Positions 7,470-15,201 of a stretch of 64,000 nucleotides of DNA are shown piece by piece. The stretch is from Glycomyces xiaoerkulensis. GTDB taxonomy: Bacteria > Actinomycetota > Actinomycetes > Mycobacteriales > Micromonosporaceae. The notes beneath the pieces are model-generated. The model saw only the letters and a program-made list of their open reading frames with translations. It was not told where the DNA came from and did not search any database. The stretch covers positions 62,001 to 126,000 of the forward strand of contig NZ_PGGV01000012.1 of the NCBI RefSeq assembly GCF_002798405.1. Reading direction: 5' to 3'. The translations under genes were made by a program, and so were the position numbers. Positions within the stretch are counted from its first letter, which is position 1; each line of letters begins with the position of its first letter.

Positions 7470-8822
7470 ATGACCAGAACCGACGAGACGGACCCGCCAC
7501 AGCGAACGGCGCCGCGGCCGCCCGACTCCGAAACGCCCCCGGAACCGGTGGCCACCGGCCCGGTGTGCTGGGGGCAGCAGTGGGGATGGACCGAGCAGCA
7601 GCGCCCGGTGACGCTGCGATCACCCGCCCTGCTGTTCGACGACACCCTCGTCTTCCCGGGCCTGGTCCTGAGCCCCGAAGACCTCCGCGCGGCGGTCCGC
7701 ACCCTGGTGGCACGCCACGAATCCCTCCGCACCACCTACTCCGTCGACGACGGGCGACCGGTCCAGAACCTCTGGCCGCCCGATGCGGACATGTTCGAAC
7801 TCATCGACGTCGGCGAGCACGTCGACGACGAAGGGCCCCCCGAACTCGAGATCGACATCCGGCGGAAGTGGCCGCTCCGCATCGTCATGGGCAACCCAGA
7901 CCCGAACACCACCGGCCTGTTCATCATCGCGCACCACATCGCGACCGACCGCTTCGGATTCGCCGCCCTCCTGCGGGACCTGCGGGAGATCATCACCGCC
8001 GGTGCGCGAGGCGAGGAGCCCCGGCTGCCTCCCCCCGGCCGCCAGCCGCTGGAACTGGCCGCCTTCGAAACCTCCGACGAGGGCCGCAGGACCAACGAGC
8101 GGGCCCTGAAACACTGGTTGAGCCACCGGGACGACCTCGAGGCGGTTCTCACTTCGCTGCGGGCCGGATTCGACACCCCGGACCCGGACATGCACGTCCT
8201 CCGAGCGACCTCGAAGACGGCGTCCGAGAGGTTCGGCCGCCTCGCCGCCGCGAAGCAGGCGAGCAAAGCCGCCGTGGCGCTGGCGGCGGTGGCCAAGGCC
8301 CTCGCAGCGTTCATCGGGCACCGAACCGTGCCGATGTACATGCTGGTGAACAACCGGCACCTGCCCGGACTCAAGAACAGCGTCGCCTCGGTGGTCCAGG
8401 CCGGTCTGGTCGCGGTCGACGCCGCGCCCGACCGCGATCCCGAGCAGGCGGTACCGGCCGCGATGCGGAGCATCGTCCAGGCCATGCGGCGCGCCCACTA
8501 CAACGGCGAGGACCTGGCCGACCACACCGCCTCCTTCGAGGGCTTCGCGGTCGATTCGCCGGTGTCGCTGCCGAGCATCGACTTCAACTACGACGCACCG
8601 CCACCGCGGAAGCCGCCGCTGGAGGAGTCCCGCGACGGCGACCTGACCCTGCAGCGCTGGCTGGTGGAGCGGCCCTGCCGCGGACTGAACTTCCACGTCT
8701 ACTCCACCGACGAGGAACTGACCTTCGAGCTGCGCGCCGGGACCCACCTCATCAGCGGCGCCGAGGGCACGGCGCTGCTGGCGTCCCTGATGGACCGGTC
8801 CCTGTGGGCCGGACCGCGCTGA
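7470..8822 (+). CDS. Free-standing condensation-domain protein
   Basis: The 450-residue protein is a single condensation-like domain. The active-site motif HHIATDRFG (H155, H156, D160, G163) matches HHxxxDxxG, and an S-L-P-S-I-D-F-N-Y segment near 370 lies where the bridge and latch region is expected. Such domains form an amide or ester between a carrier-bound acyl group and an amine or alcohol. No adenylation or carrier domain is fused to it, so its donors must be ACP 1 and/or ACP 2 in trans. The first 35 residues are proline-rich and probably disordered. The gene lies 11 bases after the P450 with AGGAG upstream. Confidence 0.85.
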   Translation: MTRTDETDPPQRTAPRPPDSETPPEPVATGPVCWGQQWGWTEQQRPVTLRSPALLFDDTLVFPGLVLSPEDLRAAVRTLVARHESLRTTYSVDDGRPVQNLWPPDADMFELIDVGEHVDDEGPPELEIDIRRKWPLRIVMGNPDPNTTGLFIIAHHIATDRFGFAALLRDLREIITAGARGEEPRLPPPGRQPLELAAFETSDEGRRTNERALKHWLSHRDDLEAVLTSLRAGFDTPDPDMHVLRATSKTASERFGRLAAAKQASKAAVALAAVAKALAAFIGHRTVPMYMLVNNRHLPGLKNSVASVVQAGLVAVDAAPDRDPEQAVPAAMRSIVQAMRRAHYNGEDLADHTASFEGFAVDSPVSLPSIDFNYDAPPPRKPPLEESRDGDLTLQRWLVERPCRGLNFHVYSTDEELTFELRAGTHLISGAEGTALLASLMDRSLWAGPR

Positions 8823-8833
8823 GGGGAGTCGAA

Positions 8834-10681
8834 ATGTCGGAACACCGCCAACGGAGAACGATGCCACCACCCAGGTTCCCGGCCGCCCGCGGCCTGCTCG
8901 AACTGACCAGGCTGCTGCCCCGCATCAGCCTGCCGCGGACCATCCTGTTCATCGGCACGATCCTCGCCTCGGCCGCGCTGCCCCTGGCCGCGACCATCGC
9001 CATCGGCCTGCTGATCGGCGCCGTGCCCGATGCCGCCGACGCGGGACCGGGATCGGCCGAAGCGCGCCACGCCTACCTGCTGCTCGCCTGGGGCACGCTC
9101 GCGCTGCTGCTCCAGAGGATGGTCGACCATCTGCACCGCGCCTGCGCCCGCAACCTCGGACGCGACCTCGAACTGCTGCTCCAGGGCCGGCTGATCAAGG
9201 CGGTATCCCGCCCCAAGGGCATCGCGCACCTCGAAGACGAGGGCGTCCTCGCCCTGCTCCGCATCACCCGCCAGCTCGGGATGGACTTCATCCGACCCGA
9301 ACGGGCGGTGGAGGGCCTGGCCGCCATCGCCCCCCAGTTCCTGACCGCGGCCGGCGCCTCGGTCGTGCTGACGTTCTTCAACCCCTGGATCGGCCTGGCC
9401 TGGTTCGTCACCTGGCCCCTGGTCTTCATGGCCATGCAGGGCGAGTACACGCGGATGAGCCGGACCGCCTATCTGCGCTCCTCGGAGATGCGCGAGACCG
9501 AGTACCTGCGCGATCTGGTCATCAGCTCGGGCCCGGCGAAGGAGCTCCGCGTATGGGGGCTCCTCCCGTGGCTGCTGGACCGGTACGACGACACCTGGCG
9601 CCGCCGCCTCGAACAGGCGCGGGCCACCGAGCGGGTCCGCAAGCCCGCCGCCGTCGGCGTGGTCCTGGCCCTCCTGGCCCTGACCGCGGCGACGTCGGTC
9701 TCGCTGGTCGGCGCCGGGCTGTCCGGTGCCGTCGGATTCGGCGCGCTCGGGGTGTACCTGTTCGCGCTCCGGGCGATGCTCGAATTCTCCGCGTTCGACG
9801 ACGAGGCCGCCTTCATCTCCTTCGGGGCCATGCCCATCCCCAGGATCACCCAACTCGACCGGCGACTCGAGGCATCCGTGCCGGACACGACCGCCGGGCT
9901 GCCGGCCGCTGCCCCGGAGCACGCCATCCGCTTCGAAGGCGTCGAATTCTCCTACCCCGGAGCCGGTCAGCGGGTGTTCGAGGGGTTGGACCTGGAGATA
10001 GCGGCCGGCACGTCGCTGGCCATCGTCGGCCAGAACGGGGCCGGCAAGACCAGCCTGGCCAAACTGCTGGCCGGCCTGTACAGCCCCGACGCCGGATCGA
10101 TCCTGGTGGACGGGACCAGGCTCGCCGACGTCGACCCCGATCTGTGGCGCACCCGGCTGTCGGCACTGTTCCAGGACTTCACCCGATACCGGTTGACCGT
10201 CCGCGACAACATCACCCTCGGCGCCCCCCACCTCTCCGACCGCACCGACCTCATCTGGAAGGCCTGCGAACCCCTGGGCATCGCCGACCTCATCCGGTCC
10301 CTCCCCGAGGGGCTCGACACCGTCCTGTCCGGAGGGTTCGAGGGCGGCACCGACCTCTCGGGCGGCCAATGGCAGCGCATCGCCCTGGCACGTGCGCTGT
10401 TCTCGGTCCAAGCCGGCGCGAAGGTCCTCATCCTCGACGAGCCCGCCGCGGCACTGGACGTCCGCGCCGAGGCCGAGCTCTACGAGCAGTTCCTCGACAT
10501 CACCGCGGGCGTGACCACCATCGTCATCTCCCACCGGTTCTCGACCGTCCGCCGCGCCGACCGCATCGTCGTCCTCGAAGGCGGCCGGGTCGTCGAGGAC
10601 GGGGGGCACGACGAGCTCATGGCGGTCGGCGGACGGTACGCGGAGGCGTTCGGCATCCAGGCGGCCCGGCTGGCCCGATAG
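8834..10681 (+). CDS. ABC exporter half-transporter 1 (fused membrane and ATPase domains)
   Basis: The 615-residue protein has an N-terminal membrane domain with several hydrophobic segments (about 35-330) and a C-terminal ATPase. Walker A is GQNGAGKT at about 399, the signature is LSGGQWQ at about 508, Walker B is KVLILDEP, and the switch is ISHRFSTV. This is the type IV exporter layout of one membrane domain plus one ATPase per chain. It is followed by a second half-transporter 71 bases on, so the two probably make a heterodimer that exports the cluster product and may give self-protection. All ATPase motifs look intact. Confidence 0.9.
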   Translation: MSEHRQRRTMPPPRFPAARGLLELTRLLPRISLPRTILFIGTILASAALPLAATIAIGLLIGAVPDAADAGPGSAEARHAYLLLAWGTLALLLQRMVDHLHRACARNLGRDLELLLQGRLIKAVSRPKGIAHLEDEGVLALLRITRQLGMDFIRPERAVEGLAAIAPQFLTAAGASVVLTFFNPWIGLAWFVTWPLVFMAMQGEYTRMSRTAYLRSSEMRETEYLRDLVISSGPAKELRVWGLLPWLLDRYDDTWRRRLEQARATERVRKPAAVGVVLALLALTAATSVSLVGAGLSGAVGFGALGVYLFALRAMLEFSAFDDEAAFISFGAMPIPRITQLDRRLEASVPDTTAGLPAAAPEHAIRFEGVEFSYPGAGQRVFEGLDLEIAAGTSLAIVGQNGAGKTSLAKLLAGLYSPDAGSILVDGTRLADVDPDLWRTRLSALFQDFTRYRLTVRDNITLGAPHLSDRTDLIWKACEPLGIADLIRSLPEGLDTVLSGGFEGGTDLSGGQWQRIALARALFSVQAGAKVLILDEPAAALDVRAEAELYEQFLDITAGVTTIVISHRFSTVRRADRIVVLEGGRVVEDGGHDELMAVGGRYAEAFGIQAARLAR

Positions 10682-10752
10682 TCGACCGGACGCCCCGGCG
10701 GGCGCGAACCGACGCCACGAACGGACCTCCCACCACAAAGAAAGGCAAGGCC

Positions 10753-12546
10753 ATGTTGAAGAACCTCGCGGCCGGCTGGCGCGGCTACTGGGACTCGCTG
10801 GCCATCGGCTTCCGGGCCCACCGGAAGGCCGCCATCGGCCAGATCGCACTGGCGTGCTTCCAGGCGCTGCTGATGCCGTGCGCGCTCTATGCGATGAAGC
10901 TCCTGATCGACTCGGTGCAGTCCGGCGACGAGACCCGGGCCTACGTCGCCGCCGCGGTGCTGACCGGCACGGTGGCCGCCATCTGGACGGGAATGTTCGC
11001 CTTCATCAAGCTGGTGTTCCTGGTCCTGTTCCACGCCAACCGCACCGCCGATCGGGCGCTCATGGACCTCATGGGCCGCCCGCCCGGACTCGACCACCAC
11101 GAGCGCGCCGAGTACCTCGATGAGGTGCAGCGCATCAGGGAAGAGCGCTGGCTGCTGGGCAGCGCCGTCAACTGGACCTCGCAGTGGCTGCGGTCGTTCA
11201 TGATCCTCGTCGTCGGCGGCACGATGCTCGCACAGGTCCATCCGCTGATGCTGCTGTTCCCGGCCCTGGCGCTGGTGGCCATGGCGGTGGCGAGGCGCGC
11301 CAGCATCATCGAGATCAACGCCATGGAGGCGACCAGTGAGCGCGAGCGCCGCCGCCGCCACCTGTTCGAGGTCGCCACGGCTCCGGAATCGGGCAAGGAA
11401 CTGCGCATATTCGGATCCGCCGACGAGGTGGCGCGCCGCCACCTCGAGACCGGACGCGAAGTGGTCGCCGAGCGCAACCGCGCCCAGTGGCGGGCGGCGT
11501 TCGCCGCGGGCACCGAAGGGCCGCTCATGGCGGTGGCGATGGCGCTGGGGATCGGATTCGTCCTGTTCCTGGCCGTCCGCGGGCAGGCCACCGCCGGCGA
11601 CGTGGTCCTCCTGGTCGGTCTGGTCAGCATGGTCGCCGGCCAGGCGGGCGGGCTGGCGGTCCGCACCGTCCTGCTGGTGCGCACCGGTCGGCTCGGCAGG
11701 CGGATCGCCTGGCTGAAGCGATACGCCGAATCCGCCCGGGACCCCCTCGATCCGGCCCCCGTCCCCGAGCGCCTGACCGACGGCATCCGGTTCGACCGGG
11801 TCGACTTCTCCTATCCGGAGTCCGAGCGCCCCGCGCTCCGGCAGGTCTCACTCCACCTGCCCGCCGGCAAGGTCGTCGCCCTCGTGGGCGAGAACGGTTC
11901 GGGCAAGACGACGCTGGTGAAGCTCCTCTCGGGCTTCTACCCCCCGACCGAGGGCCGCATCCTGGTCGACGGCATCGACCTGGACCGGATCGCCGCGGCG
12001 GACTGGCGCCCGCGCATCGGCGCGACGTTCCAGGACTACACCCGGTTCGAGTTCGACGCCCGAGAGTCGGTCGGCGTCGGCGACCTCGGGGCCGGGTTCG
12101 AGGAGGACCGCGTCCGGGGCGCGATGGACCGCGCCGGGTCGTCCGACCTGATCGACGACCTGCCCGACGGCCTCGACACCCGCCTGGGCGGCCGCTGGGA
12201 GGACGGGGCGGACCTCTCGGGCGGACAGTGGCAGAAGATCGCGGTCGGGCGGGGCCGGATGCGTGAGGACCCGCTGCTGGTCGTCTTCGACGAACCCACC
12301 GCCGCCCTCGACCCCCAGACCGAGCACCTCCTGTTCGAGCGGTTCGCCCGCACGGTCAGGGACGGCCGCGATCGGGGCACCGCGACCGTACTGGTCTCCC
12401 ACCGGTTCTCCACCGTCTCGATGGCCGACCTGATCGTGGTCATGGAGGACGGGAGGGTCGCCGAGAGCGGCAGCCACGCCGAACTCATGGACCGGGGCGG
12501 CACCTATGCCGAGCTCTACGAGCTTCAGTCCTCCGCCTACCGGTAG
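10753..12546 (+). CDS. ABC exporter half-transporter 2 (fused membrane and ATPase domains)
   Basis: The 597-residue protein has the same domain order as its neighbour: a membrane domain (about 25-310) and an ATPase with Walker A GENGSGKT (about 379), signature LSGGQWQ (about 488), Walker B LLVVFDEP and VSHRFSTV. AAAGGCAAGG precedes the ATG. The signature and catalytic glutamate are canonical in both chains, so neither half looks degenerate, which is less common in heterodimeric exporters where one site is usually altered. Each chain could also form homodimers. Expected role is export of the cluster product. Confidence 0.9.
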   Translation: MLKNLAAGWRGYWDSLAIGFRAHRKAAIGQIALACFQALLMPCALYAMKLLIDSVQSGDETRAYVAAAVLTGTVAAIWTGMFAFIKLVFLVLFHANRTADRALMDLMGRPPGLDHHERAEYLDEVQRIREERWLLGSAVNWTSQWLRSFMILVVGGTMLAQVHPLMLLFPALALVAMAVARRASIIEINAMEATSERERRRRHLFEVATAPESGKELRIFGSADEVARRHLETGREVVAERNRAQWRAAFAAGTEGPLMAVAMALGIGFVLFLAVRGQATAGDVVLLVGLVSMVAGQAGGLAVRTVLLVRTGRLGRRIAWLKRYAESARDPLDPAPVPERLTDGIRFDRVDFSYPESERPALRQVSLHLPAGKVVALVGENGSGKTTLVKLLSGFYPPTEGRILVDGIDLDRIAAADWRPRIGATFQDYTRFEFDARESVGVGDLGAGFEEDRVRGAMDRAGSSDLIDDLPDGLDTRLGGRWEDGADLSGGQWQKIAVGRGRMREDPLLVVFDEPTAALDPQTEHLLFERFARTVRDGRDRGTATVLVSHRFSTVSMADLIVVMEDGRVAESGSHAELMDRGGTYAELYELQSSAYR

Positions 12547-12575
12547 CGAACACCGATCAGAACGGGAGCCGTCCA

Positions 12576-13829
12576 GTGACACCGCCGATCCACCGACCCC
12601 GCACGGGCGAACGCGGGGGAGCCGCCGTGCGCACCCCGGCCGCGTCGATCACGAAGGTCGCGCTCCGGGCGTTCGCGTCCCCGAACCGACGATCGCAGAC
12701 CGCCCGCACGGCGTGGTTTGAAGCGGTCGGGATGCTCGACCGCGCCGGCGGGGGAGGACTGACCGAAGGGGACGGGAACTTCACCGAGGCCCTCGCCGTC
12801 CACCTCGAATACCTCGCGGAAGTACCGGGCCTGACCGCCGCCGGGTGGCTCAACGGTTTCCGGGACGCGCTGGCGCGCCTCGAGAACCGGATCGGCGTCA
12901 ATCGGATCGTCGCCGAATGCCCCGAGATCGAGCGGGAACGCATCGAATCACCCGTCTTCATCGTGGGGCTCCCGCGCACCGCCACCACCCTGACGCACCG
13001 GGTGCTCTCCGCTTCCGAGGCGCACCGCGGACCGCTGCTGTGGGAGTACCGCCGCACCGGCCTGGAACCGACCGAGCCGGAGCGCCGCGCCGCCGTCGAC
13101 GAGGTCGCCGCGCAGCTCGAGCCGACGCTCGACCGCGCCGCCGGCATCGACCGGATGCACCGGATACGCGCGGACCTGCCCGACGAATGCGACTGGCTGC
13201 TCCCCGGCACCTACACCGCTCTGTGCTTCGCGCCGGCGCAGCGGTACCGCGAGTGGATCGACTCCCGCGACGCGGCCGAGGACTACCGGTACCTCAAGCG
13301 CGCCCTGCAGGTCCTGCAGCATGGCCGACCGCCCCGGCGCTGGATACTCAAATCCCCCTGGCACGCCATGCGGCTCGGCGTCATCGCCGAAACGTTCCCC
13401 GACGCGATGTTCGTGTGGACCCACCGCGACCCCGGCGAGGCGGTGGCGTCCTTCTGCAACCTGGCCGAATCCCTGTCCCGCGCGTACGCCGAGCCGGTCC
13501 GCCCCGAGCGGTCGGGACCGTTCTGGCTGGACATGTTGACGAACGTGATCGCGGCCGGCCGCTCGCAGCGAGCCCGGCTTCCGGCCGGGAGGTTCGCCGA
13601 CGTCCCGTACCGGCGCCTGATGAGCGAGCCCGAGGCCACCTTCCGGCGCCTGTACGGCGCGATCGGATCGCAGTGGACCGATGCCGACGCAGCCGTTCTC
13701 GGCGAGCACCGCCGGACCCGGCCGCCCCCGCGCCGCCGTCGGCACGGACTCGACCGGTACGGCCTCGCCGACGCGGACGTCCGACGGGCGTTCGGCGACT
13801 ACGCGGCGACCGTCGGAGCGCTCGAATGA
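12576..13829 (+). CDS. Sulfotransferase family protein
   Basis: The 417-residue protein has the PAPS-binding loop GLPRTATTLTHRVL at about 131-144, a KSPWH motif at about 258, and HRDPGEAV at about 283-290, equivalent to the 3'-phosphate-binding region. These define the PAPS-dependent sulfotransferase fold. It could add a sulfuryl group to a hydroxyl or amine of the product. Some relatives in natural-product clusters catalyse other acyl or group transfers, so sulfation is inferred. No PAPS synthesis genes are nearby. GTG 12576 has GGGAGCC before it. The N-terminal 25 residues are arginine-rich, and a later start is possible. Confidence 0.82.
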   Translation: MTPPIHRPRTGERGGAAVRTPAASITKVALRAFASPNRRSQTARTAWFEAVGMLDRAGGGGLTEGDGNFTEALAVHLEYLAEVPGLTAAGWLNGFRDALARLENRIGVNRIVAECPEIERERIESPVFIVGLPRTATTLTHRVLSASEAHRGPLLWEYRRTGLEPTEPERRAAVDEVAAQLEPTLDRAAGIDRMHRIRADLPDECDWLLPGTYTALCFAPAQRYREWIDSRDAAEDYRYLKRALQVLQHGRPPRRWILKSPWHAMRLGVIAETFPDAMFVWTHRDPGEAVASFCNLAESLSRAYAEPVRPERSGPFWLDMLTNVIAAGRSQRARLPAGRFADVPYRRLMSEPEATFRRLYGAIGSQWTDADAAVLGEHRRTRPPPRRRRHGLDRYGLADADVRRAFGDYAATVGALE

Positions 13830-13869
13830 ACATCGCCCGCCCCGCCATCCCGCCGAAGGAGACAGTGAC

Positions 13870-14841
13870 ATGATCTCGATCGCCGAAGTCGCCGACCACA
13901 TTCCCGCGCAGACCGAGACCGTCGAATCAATGGGCCGACGCTTCGGCGTCGGCGCCGGGGAGATGCGGATGCTCACGCGGGTCTTCGGACTCCGCGAGGT
14001 CCGGGTCGCGCCGGGGCGGAGCTACACCGATCGGCTCCTGGACGCTGCGCGGGGTCTGGAGGCGCTGCACGGCAACGAGTCACGTGTGAAGTACCTGCTG
14101 CTGCCCCGCAGCTTCCGCGACATCGCCCAGGTCGACACCGACTTCATCGACGTTCTGGTCGAGGAACTGCGACTGGAGAACGCGGTGGGGTTCTCGGTCA
14201 CCGACCACGCCTGCGCCTCGGGACTGCTCGCCCTGTGGCTCGGCGGATGCCTGCTGCGCGACGAGGAGCCCGGTGCGCTGGCCCTGCTCCTCTCCGGCGA
14301 GATCCCCCCGCTCGAGCGCTTCTACCTGCCCGGAGCCGGTTTCATGGGCGACAGCACCGCGGCCTGCCTCATCAGCTCGGGAGGCGACCGCGACCGGCTG
14401 TGCTCGTACGCGTTCCGGATGAACTCCAGCCTCGACCAGATCCGGGAGATCACCGTCGCGCACTTCCCGGAGTACGAGGAGGTCGTCATGTCGTACTCCG
14501 ACGTCGAGTTCGAGCCGCTGGCGAGGATCTATGTCGACGAGCTCTCGGCGGTGATCCACGAGGCCGCCGAGGAAGCGGGGCTGAGCCTGCACGACCTGGC
14601 GCTGATCCTGCCGCACAACGTCAACCGCGTGCCTTGGGTCAAGATCTGCCGCACCTACGGCTTTCCCCTGGAGCGGGTGATGACCGACCTGATGCCCGTG
14701 ACGGGCCACTGCTACAGCGCCGACGGATTCCTGAACTACGCCGAGGCGCTTCGCCGGCAGCGGATCAAGGCCGGCGACCACTACATGATCGTCGCCGTCG
14801 GAACCACCGGCAGTTTCGCCGCCATGGTGTTCCAGCGATGA
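13870..14841 (+). CDS. KAS III-like acyltransferase
   Basis: ATG 13870 has GAAGGAG eight bases upstream. The 323-residue protein is a KAS III homologue: nucleophile C115 in DHACASGL and H249 in ILPHNVNRV are in place. The third catalytic position, Asn in FabH (G-N-T), is H280 in TGHCYSADGF, so the triad is Cys-His-His. FabH relatives with altered triads, such as CloN2 of clorobiocin, CerJ and DpsC, often transfer an acyl group without decarboxylative condensation. I infer an acyl shuttle between carriers or on to an acceptor. ACP 2 follows 25 bases later. A paralogue ends at position 74. The gene could still be a condensing enzyme, since Cys-His-His is the triad of KAS I/II. Confidence 0.85.
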   Translation: MISIAEVADHIPAQTETVESMGRRFGVGAGEMRMLTRVFGLREVRVAPGRSYTDRLLDAARGLEALHGNESRVKYLLLPRSFRDIAQVDTDFIDVLVEELRLENAVGFSVTDHACASGLLALWLGGCLLRDEEPGALALLLSGEIPPLERFYLPGAGFMGDSTAACLISSGGDRDRLCSYAFRMNSSLDQIREITVAHFPEYEEVVMSYSDVEFEPLARIYVDELSAVIHEAAEEAGLSLHDLALILPHNVNRVPWVKICRTYGFPLERVMTDLMPVTGHCYSADGFLNYAEALRRQRIKAGDHYMIVAVGTTGSFAAMVFQR

Positions 14842-14866
14842 AGTACCGCACGAATTAGGAGTGACT

Positions 14867-15139
14867 GTGATCGAGACGAACGAGATCGACCCCTCGACGA
14901 TCAAGCAGGTGATCGTGACGGCAATGGAGGAGACGCTCCGGAGAGACCTCTCCGAGATCGACGACGACACGCGACTGTTCGACGAACTGTCCATCGGATC
15001 GACCGGCGTGCTCATGGTCCTCGTCTCGCTGGAGAAGTCGCTGGGCATCAGCGTCGATCCGGAGACGATCACGGAAGACCACCTGGCCACCCTCGGCGGC
15101 CTGGTCGAATGCGTCCTCGCGACCGCCCGCGAATCCTAG
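14867..15139 (+). CDS. Acyl carrier protein 2
   Basis: An in-frame GTG exists at 14861, but AGGAG (14857-14861) overlaps it and sits five bases before GTG 14867, so the later start is preferred. The 90-residue protein resembles ACP 1 along its length. Serine 45 is the expected phosphopantetheine site but is preceded by glycine (L-S-I-G-S-T) instead of the nearly invariant aspartate. That may change recognition by the transferase or by partner enzymes. The following gene is an adenylation enzyme, which probably loads an amino acid on this carrier. Confidence 0.88.
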   Translation: MIETNEIDPSTIKQVIVTAMEETLRRDLSEIDDDTRLFDELSIGSTGVLMVLVSLEKSLGISVDPETITEDHLATLGGLVECVLATARES

Positions 15140-15201
15140 ACCGACCGCCGCCCGAGGCCGGCAATGCACAGGACCACCCCACGGCTGGAACGGAGCATCC
15201 C

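Noticed and set aside
13826-13873. 15-codon frame as a real gene
   Set aside because: Too short and unsupported; KAS III has its own GAAGGAG site. Kept as a low-interest coupling idea.
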